Assembly (NCBI RefSeq): GCF_009827545.1 | Contig: NZ_WTYS01000001.1 | Location: forward strand, 2,443,772 to 2,507,771 | DNA from: Pontixanthobacter gangjinensis | GTDB taxonomy: Bacteria; Pseudomonadota; Alphaproteobacteria; Sphingomonadales; Sphingomonadaceae | DNA: 64,000 nucleotides | Reading direction: 5' to 3' | Shown here: positions 8,132 to 15,850 of the stretch, piece by piece | Layout of the letters: each line of letters begins with the position of its first letter | Numbering within the stretch: position 1 is the first letter of the stretch | The notes under the pieces: model-generated | What the model was told of the DNA's origin: nothing | Databases searched by the model: none | Seen by the model: the letters and a program-made list of their open reading frames with translations, nothing else | Translations under genes and position numbers: made by a program

Positions 8132-9424
8132 TTAGCGGCTAATGGCTAGTGCGTTGCTGCCCTGATTGACCGTAAAGCCCCGCCCCCGCAGCGCCGCTGC
8201 CAGGTCCGCAATGCTGCCGCCATACGTCACCGACATGACCGAAGTACCGCCAATTGCCAGACTGGTCGTGGCCGCACCGCGCACTCCGGAGGTTGCCCGC
8301 ACCGCCGCAAGAGTGGCGTCAATTGCGCCCGCATCAGGGCTAGCGAATTGTACAACATAGCTGGACACCACTGCGGCTGTCGGCGCCGCCGCCGGGGTTT
8401 CAGACGCGGTCGCCGTTTCGCCTGATGCGGTGCTGGCTGCCAAGGCCTTATCAGCGCGTTCTTGAGCTGCCGCGGCACGGCCGATTTCGATCAACCGCTG
8501 CAGCACCGGATCCGCACCGCCGCCAAAATTGAGCGAGGGGTTGGGCTTGAGTTTACCATCAGCCAAGGCCTGACCGTAAATAATATCAAACCGCGCGACC
8601 GCTTCCTTAAGCATCCGCGGCAGATCAGCATCGTTCTTCGCGGTTAAGGTAAAACTGTCCAGGAAAGTGTTGTCCGGCCCATAACGGGCGGTAAATCCAC
8701 CTTTTATGGGCCCACCCGGAAATTGATGCTCCAACTTGGCGATTGGAACCAGCACATCAGCTGCATCAAACTCGTCGAGGATATTGCGCCACCACAAACG
8801 GCTGCGACGTCCAACTTGACCAAAATTGAGCACCAAGGAATCACTGCCTGCGCCAGAGGGCCTGACGTAATTGATCCGGCTCGAACCCGCCTGATATTCA
8901 GCCCATGCGCGTTGCCATGGGTTGCGCTTTTCATAAACCATCTGCGAACCGGCTGAAAACGTCACCGGTATCAACAGCATTGGTGCAGAACGAGAAGCGC
9001 TAGCGCTGCTGCCTAAATAACGGCCAGCACGGCCCCGATCAAAGATGATACCCAAAGTGGCTATGTAGCGCTTCGCGCCGATTCGTTCTTGTTCGATCAC
9101 AATCGCCGAAACCATCGATTCCAGCTGCGAATCGGAAACCGAAGGACCGCCAAGCTTGGCCCAGCCTTTGCGTTGCGCCTCGCGCCAGCCATTTTGGCGA
9201 GCGTCTTCAGCATCGTCACCGCGCACATCAACTTCAATCCCGCTCACGTCGATGTCACTGCTGCTGACAACCGCCGCAATACCTCGGTCACCCTCGACTT
9301 GGGCGGTTAAAACCCGCCCTGCAACAATTGCGAGCGCAAGCGCAAACAGCACCAGCATACACTGGAAAACAGCTCTCGTTTTGAGCGTGCGCGTCGAGGC
9401 GGTAGAGGCGAGATTATCGGTCAT
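8132..9424 (-). CDS. DUF2066-like membrane-anchored periplasmic protein
   Basis: The 430-residue protein has one N-terminal transmembrane segment (residues about 17-40) and a large periplasmic part. Residues about 60-180 ([16 protein letters not shown].., [20 protein letters not shown]) recall DUF2066 proteins. Residues about 340-370 are an Ala/Thr-rich linker. The last 75 residues ([40 protein letters not shown]) look like a small alpha/beta domain. The order hda, DUF2066-like, purM, purN is one I know from other proteobacteria, which supports the assignment. Function is unknown. It is divergent from purM with about 70 bp between starts. Confidence 0.65.
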   Translation of the reverse strand: MTDNLASTASTRTLKTRAVFQCMLVLFALALAIVAGRVLTAQVEGDRGIAAVVSSSDIDVSGIEVDVRGDDAEDARQNGWREAQRKGWAKLGGPSVSDSQLESMVSAIVIEQERIGAKRYIATLGIIFDRGRAGRYLGSSASASRSAPMLLIPVTFSAGSQMVYEKRNPWQRAWAEYQAGSSRINYVRPSGAGSDSLVLNFGQVGRRSRLWWRNILDEFDAADVLVPIAKLEHQFPGGPIKGGFTARYGPDNTFLDSFTLTAKNDADLPRMLKEAVARFDIIYGQALADGKLKPNPSLNFGGGADPVLQRLIEIGRAAAAQERADKALAASTASGETATASETPAAAPTAAVVSSYVVQFASPDAGAIDATLAAVRATSGVRGAATTSLAIGGTSVMSVTYGGSIADLAAALRGRGFTVNQGSNALAISR

Positions 9425-9495
9425 CGGGGAAAACTTCGGGCCTTTTGCCCAAAGGTGCGTGGAATTCCAAGCATGAATGGCTAAAGCCTGTGGTC

Positions 9496-10602
9496 ATGTC
9501 CTCAAAAAAATCGTCACAAGACAGTTACACCTACGCCGGAGCCGGTGTCGATATCGACGCAGGCAACGCTTTGGTAAAAGCCATCGGCCCCTTGGTGAAA
9601 GCCACCGCAAGGCCAGGCGCGACATCTGAAATAGGTGGGTTCGGCGGGTTTTTCGATCCAAAGGCTGCCGGGTATCAGGACCCTCTCCTAGTCGCCGCCA
9701 ATGACGGTGTCGGGACCAAGCTTAAGCTTGCAATTGATTTCGATCAACACGACAAGGTCGGCATTGATTTGGTTGCGATGTGTGTCAACGATTTGATCGT
9801 ACAGGGCGCTGAACCATTGTTCTTCCTAGATTATTTTGCAACTGGAAAGTTGGAAACCGGCATTGCTGAACGCGTTGTCGCGGGCATTGCAGAGGGTTGC
9901 AAAATCGCCGGCTGCGCGCTGATTGGCGGCGAAACAGCAGAAATGCCGGGCATGTATTCCGCTGGTGATTATGATTTGGCAGGCTTCTGCGTCGGTGCGG
10001 TCGAGCGCGGCGAGCAATTGACCGGAGACAGGGTTGCTCCGGGCCAGATCTTGCTCGGCTTGGCCAGTTCAGGTGTCCATTCAAACGGCTATTCACTCGT
10101 CCGCAGGCTGGCTGCAGATAAGTCCTGGAAACTGGATGAACCTGCCCCGTTCGAATCAGGAAGAACACTAATCGAAGCTCTGATCGAGCCAACACGCATC
10201 TATGTGAAGAGTTTGCTGCCGGCGATTCGCGGTGGAAAGATTGCCGCTCTGGCCCATATTACCGGCGGTGGCTTGCTCGAAAACATTCCGCGCGTCTTGC
10301 CCGAAGGTGCACATGCCACAGTGGATGCTGACAGTTGGAAGCAACCGGGCCTGATGGCTTTTCTCCAAGAGCAGGGAAATATCGAGCCAGCTGAAATGGC
10401 CCGCACATTCAATTGCGGTATCGGCATGGTGCTTGCAGTTGACCCACAGCATGTTGCCGAACTGACTGTGCAACTGGAGCATGCAGGCGAAACGGTCTTG
10501 CAAATCGGCGTGATTGGCGAAGGCGCACGCGGATGCAGCGTTACTGGCTCAACTGAAACTTGGGCTGCTGGAACCGCATGGAAAGCCGAGCATTTTGCCT
10601 GA
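9496..10602 (+). CDS. purM: Phosphoribosylformylglycinamidine cyclo-ligase
   Basis: PurM closes the imidazole ring of 5-aminoimidazole ribotide in purine synthesis. The 368-residue product shows the family blocks [56 protein letters not shown] (cut here by memory of the family), [12 protein letters not shown] and [16 protein letters not shown]. The length is close to the E. coli enzyme (345) plus a longer N terminus. The open frame runs 17 codons further upstream, but ATG 9496 starts MSSKKSS just before the conserved domain. purN follows directly, with its start close to or overlapping the purM stop, so the two are one operon. Confidence 0.95.
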   Translation: MSSKKSSQDSYTYAGAGVDIDAGNALVKAIGPLVKATARPGATSEIGGFGGFFDPKAAGYQDPLLVAANDGVGTKLKLAIDFDQHDKVGIDLVAMCVNDLIVQGAEPLFFLDYFATGKLETGIAERVVAGIAEGCKIAGCALIGGETAEMPGMYSAGDYDLAGFCVGAVERGEQLTGDRVAPGQILLGLASSGVHSNGYSLVRRLAADKSWKLDEPAPFESGRTLIEALIEPTRIYVKSLLPAIRGGKIAALAHITGGGLLENIPRVLPEGAHATVDADSWKQPGLMAFLQEQGNIEPAEMARTFNCGIGMVLAVDPQHVAELTVQLEHAGETVLQIGVIGEGARGCSVTGSTETWAAGTAWKAEHFA

Positions 10603-10606
10603 TCAG

Positions 10607-11569
10607 GTGCCTGTGAAGTCCAAAATCGCGGTGCTGATATCTGGCACCGGAACCAATATGACGGCGCTGCTTTATGCAAGCCGGCTACCTAATGCGGCCT
10701 TTGAGATTGTTCTGGCCGCCAGCAATAATCACGATGCCGCAGGCCTGATGACAGCCAAATCCGAAGGCATTGCCACCTTCGCCCATTCTCACAAAGGAAT
10801 GGACCGTGCCGAGCATGATAAAATCATGGAAAAGGCGGTCTTCGATGCCGATGCAGAATACATAGTTCTGGCCGGATATATGCGCATTCTCTCCGCACAG
10901 TTCGTGGAGCGCTGGAACGGAAAAATGCTCAATATCCATCCGTCGCTGCTGCCCAAATATCGGGGATTGGACACGCATAAGCGAGCCCTTGATGCTGGTG
11001 ACAAGGTTGCCGGCGCTACGGTTCATATCGTGTCAAATGAACTCGATGCAGGTGAAATCCTTGGCCAATTAGAGGTCGCAATCCAGCCGGATGACACGCC
11101 CAAGACATTATCGGACCGGATACGTATCGCCGAACACCAGCTCTTTCCTCATGTCGTAAACGCCTATGTCAGCCGCGGGTACAGCGCAGATTGGCTATTT
11201 GACCGCGTCCGCACACTTGCCGTTGCGCTGCCCGAAGTGGAAGAACGCGAGAGTCATGGTTCACCCGGCTGGCGCACTGGCGGTAAGAGCGGCAAATATT
11301 TCGCCTATTTCAACAATCAGCATCACGGCGAACCGCATATTGCACTTTTGGCCAAGACTAGCGGCCAAGATGAAATGACCGCTTTGATCGAGCGCGACCC
11401 CGGCGCGTTCTTTCGGCCTGCCTATTACGGCGCAAGTGGGTGGGTCGGCCTGATCCTGAACCGGCCGGACGTCGATTGGGACCAGGTCGACCATTGGCTC
11501 CGACGCAGTTGGCAGGCAGTCGCTCCCAAACGATTGACGAGATTGATTGACGCGGCTGAAGAGTTCTAG
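10607..11569 (+). CDS. purN: Phosphoribosylglycinamide formyltransferase fused to a YjbR/MmcQ-like domain
   Basis: The first about 185 residues are PurN: ISGTGTNM (phosphate loop), LAGYMRIL, the catalytic NIHPSLLPKYRGL block with Asn and His, and HIVSNELDAGEIL with the catalytic Asp. It formylates GAR with 10-formyl-THF. Without a stop, about 125 further residues follow, and these read as a YjbR/MmcQ (CyaY-like fold) domain: VRTLAVALPEVEER, GKYFAYFN, FFRPAYYGASGWVGL, WLRRSWQAVAPKRL. The start is a GTG at 10607 or 10613; no ATG fits. The function of the added domain is unknown. It lies between purM and a sulfotransferase gene, whose start is 4 bp after its stop. Confidence 0.88.
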   Translation: MPVKSKIAVLISGTGTNMTALLYASRLPNAAFEIVLAASNNHDAAGLMTAKSEGIATFAHSHKGMDRAEHDKIMEKAVFDADAEYIVLAGYMRILSAQFVERWNGKMLNIHPSLLPKYRGLDTHKRALDAGDKVAGATVHIVSNELDAGEILGQLEVAIQPDDTPKTLSDRIRIAEHQLFPHVVNAYVSRGYSADWLFDRVRTLAVALPEVEERESHGSPGWRTGGKSGKYFAYFNNQHHGEPHIALLAKTSGQDEMTALIERDPGAFFRPAYYGASGWVGLILNRPDVDWDQVDHWLRRSWQAVAPKRLTRLIDAAEEF

Positions 11570-11573
11570 GCGA

Positions 11574-12770
11574 ATGCCGCCGCCTCGCCCTCATCCCTTG
11601 GCACGCGCACCTTTGGCCAGCCGACTCGATCGGCTGATTGGCAAAGCATGGGAACGTAGTTGGATGGACCGTGTGCCGCTCGACCCCGAAGAGCTAATCG
11701 AGCGAGGCAGTAAAGGCTTCGAGCCCGAAGATGAAGCTGGCGGACGCTCGGCAGATGATTTGGCCGATTTTCGAGAACGGCTAGACTCTCTTTGCAAAGC
11801 GATTGAATCCGAAGCGAATCTAAACAATTTGGGCCGAGCCTTCGCGTATGGTCAATTGGTCCGCGCGATCAAGCAGCGCTTTGCTCTCGGTGCTTTGTGG
11901 CGAACCCAGCCCGGCTTGCTGAAAACGGAAATTGCGCCCCCGATTATTGTAATTGGGCAGATGAGGTCTGGCACTACCCGAATCCATCGTTTGCTCGCGG
12001 CGGATCCTGCACTGGCTGCGACGCGGTTTTGTGACAGTTGGCACCCGGTTCCTGAAAAGCCCGATTTTCGGCCGGTGCGCGGAGCGCTGACCCTGTTTAT
12101 GGCCCGCAAGCTAGACCCTTGGATCGATAGCCTTCATCCGTTCGGCGCTGCCCGTGCTGACGAGGAGCTAGGCTGGCTCGCATCTGCACTCGATCACAGC
12201 GCCTATGAGGCACAATGGCGCATTCCATCTTACGCGGCCTTCAGCGAAGCACGTGACCCGGCCCCCGTCTACCGCGAATTCGCGCGGCTACTACGGACAG
12301 ATGCAGCGCATCAGGGTAACTCAAGTAAACCACGCGTAATCAAAACTCCGCAATTCGCCGAGGACCTGCCCGCACTACTCGCTCAGTTCCCCGATGGCCG
12401 TATCATCGTGGCGCGCCGAAATGATGAAGACACACTGCGCAGTTCGGTTTCATTGGTAGCAAACCAGATGGTCATCCAGTCCAACAATGTCGATCTGCGA
12501 TGGATCGAGGCCGAATGGCAACGGAAACTCGCGTTGCGTTCGCAGCGGCTTGACGATGGATTGGCGCAGTCCAGAAATTTAGTATCAGAAGTTCACTTTG
12601 AAAGGCTCGGCTCAGATTGGGAAACTGAGATCGCGCACATTTACCAATCACTCGATATCTCGCTGTCCAGCGAAGCTTTAGTCGCCATGCGCAAGATACA
12701 AAAAAATGCCGCATCTTCGCCGCATCACGGACATGGCAACGACATGGCGAAGTTCCCAAAGGCTAGCTAG
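11574..12770 (+). CDS. Sulfotransferase family protein
   Basis: The 398-residue product has the 5'-phosphosulfate-binding loop IGQMRSGTTRIHRLLA (residues about 126-141) and the downstream 3'-phosphate block RIIVARRNDEDTLRSSVSLV (about 280-299), as in PAPS-dependent sulfotransferases of the Sulfotransfer_3 type. The N-terminal about 110 residues are helical and polar (DPEELIERGSKGF, SADDLADFRERL), a layout common in sphingomonad sulfotransferases. The acceptor cannot be told from sequence. The frame is open 9 codons upstream, but ATG 11574 avoids overlap with purN. The 4-bp gap suggests it is on the purMN transcript. Confidence 0.8.
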   Translation: MPPPRPHPLARAPLASRLDRLIGKAWERSWMDRVPLDPEELIERGSKGFEPEDEAGGRSADDLADFRERLDSLCKAIESEANLNNLGRAFAYGQLVRAIKQRFALGALWRTQPGLLKTEIAPPIIVIGQMRSGTTRIHRLLAADPALAATRFCDSWHPVPEKPDFRPVRGALTLFMARKLDPWIDSLHPFGAARADEELGWLASALDHSAYEAQWRIPSYAAFSEARDPAPVYREFARLLRTDAAHQGNSSKPRVIKTPQFAEDLPALLAQFPDGRIIVARRNDEDTLRSSVSLVANQMVIQSNNVDLRWIEAEWQRKLALRSQRLDDGLAQSRNLVSEVHFERLGSDWETEIAHIYQSLDISLSSEALVAMRKIQKNAASSPHHGHGNDMAKFPKAS

Positions 12771-12804
12771 AACGGGGACCCCATCAGGTCGCCTGAAAAA
12801 TTGT

Positions 12805-13056
12805 TTACTTTTCCGAGCGCGCCTCGCTTACAATGTCGCTAATTTCATCAAGCAAAGCGAGGCGCTCCTTCTTGAGGCTCTCGACACGCTCATCAGATGC
12901 ACCTTCGACCTCAGCCACAATCCGGTGAACTTCTCGGTTCACCGCATGATATTTGTCAGCAAGTTTCACAAAATGCGCGTTACCAAGCTTCAATTTGTGA
13001 AGCAGTTCAGCATCCTTTGAGAATACTGCGCCAATTTCGTGAGGTGTATGTGCCAT
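12805..13056 (-). CDS. DUF465 (YdcH-like) small protein
   Basis: The 83-residue product is a charged helical protein beginning MAHTPHEI. It holds HKLKLGNAHFVKLADKYHAVNREVHRI (in part) and ends LKKERLALLDEI, the heptad-rich pattern of DUF465/YdcH proteins. Members are short cytoplasmic coiled coils without a known biochemical role. The start ATG at 13056 was chosen over an upstream extension of 25 codons (rich in Cys and Gln) because the family begins close to this point. It is expressed alone, downstream of the ndk terminator. Confidence 0.85.
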   Translation of the reverse strand: MAHTPHEIGAVFSKDAELLHKLKLGNAHFVKLADKYHAVNREVHRIVAEVEGASDERVESLKKERLALLDEISDIVSEARSEK

Positions 13057-13134
13057 GCTGGTTCCCTTGCTTTGTTCGCAGCACCTTAGAGAGCAAGCTG
13101 GCAGACCGCTTTGCGTTAGATCAAATTGCAAATG

Positions 13135-13172
13135 AAAAAGCCCCGCCGGATCGCTCCGACGGGGCCAAAAAA
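13135..13172. terminator. Bidirectional terminator between ndk and the DUF465 gene
   Basis: CCCCGCCGGA, loop TCGC and TCCGACGGGG form a stem with one mismatch. Five As precede it and six As follow, so U-tracts are available in either direction. It lies about 26 bp after the ndk stop. Confidence 0.88.
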
Positions 13173-13190
13173 TTAACGAAGTAATTGCGC

Positions 13191-13613
13191 TTAGCCGACG
13201 ATTTCGTCTTCGTTGAAGAAGTAAGCGATTTCGATCGCTGCATTTTCGTCCGAATCCGAACCGTGGACGGTGTTGGCTTCGATGCTTTCAGCCAGTTCCT
13301 TGCGGATTGTTCCGGGGGCAGCATCAGCCGGGTTGGTCGCACCCATGATGTCGCGGTTGGCTTGCATGGCGTTCTCGCCTTCAAGCACCTGCACGACAAC
13401 GGGCCCACTGATCATGAAATCGACCAATTCACCGAAGAACGGACGTTCCTTGTGAACCGCGTAAAAGCCTTCGGCTTGATCGCGGGTCATATGGATGCGC
13501 TTCGAAGCGACGACGCGCAGGCCAGCTTCTTCAAGCATCTTGGTGACTGCGCCGGTTAAATTGCGCTTGGTCGCATCAGGTTTGATGATCGAAAAGGTGC
13601 GGGTAACCGCCAT
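13191..13613 (-). CDS. ndk: Nucleoside diphosphate kinase
   Basis: Ndk balances nucleoside triphosphate pools by moving the gamma phosphate through a phosphohistidine. The 140-residue product has TFSIIKPDA at the N terminus, [25 protein letters not shown] (in part), the [18 protein letters not shown] block that binds nucleotide, and the active-site [12 protein letters not shown] with the catalytic His. The length equals that of typical bacterial enzymes. The ATG at 13613 is preferred to one two codons upstream because MAVTRTF matches the family start. A terminator follows and a separate promoter must lie in 13614-13712. Confidence 0.97.
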   Translation of the reverse strand: MAVTRTFSIIKPDATKRNLTGAVTKMLEEAGLRVVASKRIHMTRDQAEGFYAVHKERPFFGELVDFMISGPVVVQVLEGENAMQANRDIMGATNPADAAPGTIRKELAESIEANTVHGSDSDENAAIEIAYFFNEDEIVG

Positions 13614-13712
13614 GAACAATTCCTTAGATTGGGAGGAGTAATATAGTTGCGCGCGCCACTAGCGCTGCAGCGCACAAATCGCAAGCATTATGGCTGCTCC
13701 CTCTTACCCAAG

Positions 13713-14150
13713 CTAGGCGACCTTAACCCACTTGCCTTCGTCCTGACGGAAGAAACTGCGCTCCAAACCATCAGAATTATCAAGTGAGCGCCAACAAGCG
13801 CGCGCTTGTTCCAAAGTGCTCTCACCAAACAACAGGAAGCTCCGTTCGAATTTGCTCGCATCTTCGCGCCAAATACCATCTGCGAATATCACGTGACTGG
13901 CACCATTGGCCGCTCCGCACTCTGGTGACAGGAGGATCGGTTGGCGCTCTGCCCCCGTCGCTGCAGCCTTGCCATTGGCAAGGAATTCAGCCGGGGCGGT
14001 ATTCCACAAGGTCTTGCCGATTTGGTCCAACTGCGCCGGGTCTTCAGACACAACCAACAGCCGCTGGCCCGATCCCAGCACGCGCTGGGCAATCATCGCC
14101 ACTACCCGGTCTGCCGGATCGCGGGAGAGTTGCCAGAAATCGACTTTCAT
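13713..14150 (-). CDS. holC: DNA polymerase III chi subunit
   Basis: Chi links the clamp loader to single-strand DNA binding protein at the replication fork. The 145-residue product begins MKVDFWQLSRDP, followed by VVAMIAQRVLGSGQRLLVVSED, TLWNTAPAEFLANG and QPILLSPECGAANG, the alternating strand and helix pattern of HolC. The position directly after pepA is the same as in many proteobacteria, which strengthens the call. The gap to the small DUF2256 gene upstream is about 15 bp, so pepA, DUF2256 and holC should be co-transcribed. Confidence 0.9.
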   Translation of the reverse strand: MKVDFWQLSRDPADRVVAMIAQRVLGSGQRLLVVSEDPAQLDQIGKTLWNTAPAEFLANGKAAATGAERQPILLSPECGAANGASHVIFADGIWREDASKFERSFLLFGESTLEQARACWRSLDNSDGLERSFFRQDEGKWVKVA

Positions 14151-14165
14151 CTGCTAGCTCCTATC

Positions 14166-14312
14166 CTACATCGGCTTGTTGCGTCGGCAGCGCTCGGAAC
14201 AGTAGGTCACATTGTCCCAATCGCGTGCCCATTTTTTTCGCCAGTTGAACGGCAGCCCGCATGCTTTGCAAATTTTGCTCGGCAAATCCGCCTTTTTGCG
14301 CATGCGGGCCAT
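14166..14312 (-). CDS. DUF2256 small zinc-ribbon-like protein
   Basis: This 48-residue gene begins at ATG 14312 and ends at TAG 14166. It reads [41 protein letters not shown], which is the DUF2256 pattern with C-x2-C and C-x3-C pairs for a likely zinc site. The strong basic content suggests nucleic acid contact, but no function is established. It sits in the 170-bp gap between pepA and holC (9 bp after pepA, 15 bp before holC), on the same strand. Confidence 0.88.
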   Translation of the reverse strand: MARMRKKADLPSKICKACGLPFNWRKKWARDWDNVTYCSERCRRNKPM

Positions 14313-14321
14313 TTCGTGGAA

Positions 14322-15782
14322 CTAGCCTCCGCAGGTATCGCGCACGAAAGTATCGATCAAACGCACGCCAAAACCAGTTGCTCCCTTGTCCCAAGTCGCA
14401 CCTGCTTTGTCGGCCCAGACCATTCCGGCAATGTCACAATGTGCCCATGGCGTATCATCCATGATGAACCGCTTAAGGAATTGCGCCGCGGTGATCGAAC
14501 CAGCACCTTTGCCGCCAATGTTTTGCATATCGGCAATAGGACTGTTGATCATTTTGTCATAGGCAGGCGCAAGCGGCAGGCGCCACATTTTGTCGCCGCT
14601 GGATTTACCCGCTGATAACAAATTGTCAGCGATTGTATCATCATTCGCAAACAACCCGCCATGCTCATTACCTAGCGAAACGATGATCGCGCCGGTCAGC
14701 GTTGCGAAGTCGACGATCTGCTTCGGCTTGAATTCAACTTGTGTCCAATGAAGCGCGTCGGCGAGCACTAGGCGGCCCTCCGCGTCGGTGTTCAGCACTT
14801 CAATCGTTTGGCCCGACATCGAGGTCACAACGTCACCGGGCCGCGTTGCCTTGCCATCAGGCATATTTTCGACCAGCCCGACAACGCCCACAACATTTGC
14901 CTTGGCCTTGCGCTTCACAAGTGTCAGCATCGCACCAACGACCGCGCCAGAACCGCCCATGTCCCATTTCATATCGCCCATACCGGGGCCTGGCTTCAGC
15001 GAAATGCCGCCTGTATCAAACGTAACGCCCTTGCCCACAAACGCAGTTGGCTTTTCGCCTTTTTCACCGCCATTCCAGCGGATAGCGAGCATCCGCGAAG
15101 GTTGCTCCGAACCCACGCCGACGCAAAGCAGCGAACCCATGCCCAGTTCTTCCATTTGTGCGTCATCCAGAACAATCAGTTCTGCGCCAGTTCCGGCAAA
15201 TTTTTCCTGACAACGCTCCACAAAGCTGACCGGAAATAGCTTGTTAGCTGGCTCTGCAACCAAATCGCGGGTGAATTCAACGCCGTCGGCAATCGCGCAA
15301 GCATCGGCCCAAGCTGCATCGATACCCTCGGCTGCACCAACGACTGTCACGCTGGTCAAGCTGATTTTCTGTTCGTCTTTCAGCTTCGTGCGATACAAAT
15401 CATGCCGCCAGCTGCGAAGCCGCAAGCCGAGCAGCACGGACGCGGCAGAACCTGCATCCAGCCCGCTGCCGGAAAAATCCAATACCAGCGATTTTTCGCC
15501 GGACGTGAGATATTTAGCAGCCAATGCCGCGCCTGCTTTTTCTAGATTTGCACTGCGATCTTCTGCACCGACCTCCCCGGCACCAGCCAATGCAACACGA
15601 ACTACATTGCCATCACGCTCTACAAACCCTTCAAACAATTGTCCGCCAGTCCCCTTAAAACGAGCTGCTTTGGCACCTTCCACGAGTGACTTTTCCAAAG
15701 TCTCTGGTGTATTGTCCTTGTCAGTAATATGCGCCACCAGACGCGCATCGGCTGGCTGGCTGGCTGAAAATTTGACCTGCAT
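14322..15782 (-). CDS. pepA: Leucyl aminopeptidase (M17 family)
   Basis: PepA removes N-terminal residues from peptides using two metal ions. The C-terminal catalytic half shows VGKGVTFDTGGISLKPG, DMGGSGAVVGAML, ATRPGDVVTSMSGQTIEV and NTDAEGRLVLADAL, the signature with metal ligands, followed by GSITAAQFLKRF and WAHCDIAG. The 486-residue length fits. The start ATG at 15782 (MQVKFSAS) was chosen over one eight codons upstream, which would crowd the divergent lptD promoter. In other bacteria PepA can also bind DNA, but nothing here shows that role. It heads the pepA-DUF2256-holC set. Confidence 0.96.
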   Translation of the reverse strand: MQVKFSASQPADARLVAHITDKDNTPETLEKSLVEGAKAARFKGTGGQLFEGFVERDGNVVRVALAGAGEVGAEDRSANLEKAGAALAAKYLTSGEKSLVLDFSGSGLDAGSAASVLLGLRLRSWRHDLYRTKLKDEQKISLTSVTVVGAAEGIDAAWADACAIADGVEFTRDLVAEPANKLFPVSFVERCQEKFAGTGAELIVLDDAQMEELGMGSLLCVGVGSEQPSRMLAIRWNGGEKGEKPTAFVGKGVTFDTGGISLKPGPGMGDMKWDMGGSGAVVGAMLTLVKRKAKANVVGVVGLVENMPDGKATRPGDVVTSMSGQTIEVLNTDAEGRLVLADALHWTQVEFKPKQIVDFATLTGAIIVSLGNEHGGLFANDDTIADNLLSAGKSSGDKMWRLPLAPAYDKMINSPIADMQNIGGKGAGSITAAQFLKRFIMDDTPWAHCDIAGMVWADKAGATWDKGATGFGVRLIDTFVRDTCGG

Positions 15783-15850
15783 GGGTTCTCCAAAAAATGT
15801 GTTCATTGGCGCACATTGCGCCTGATTGGTCTAAGCGTGCGAGGACGCTG

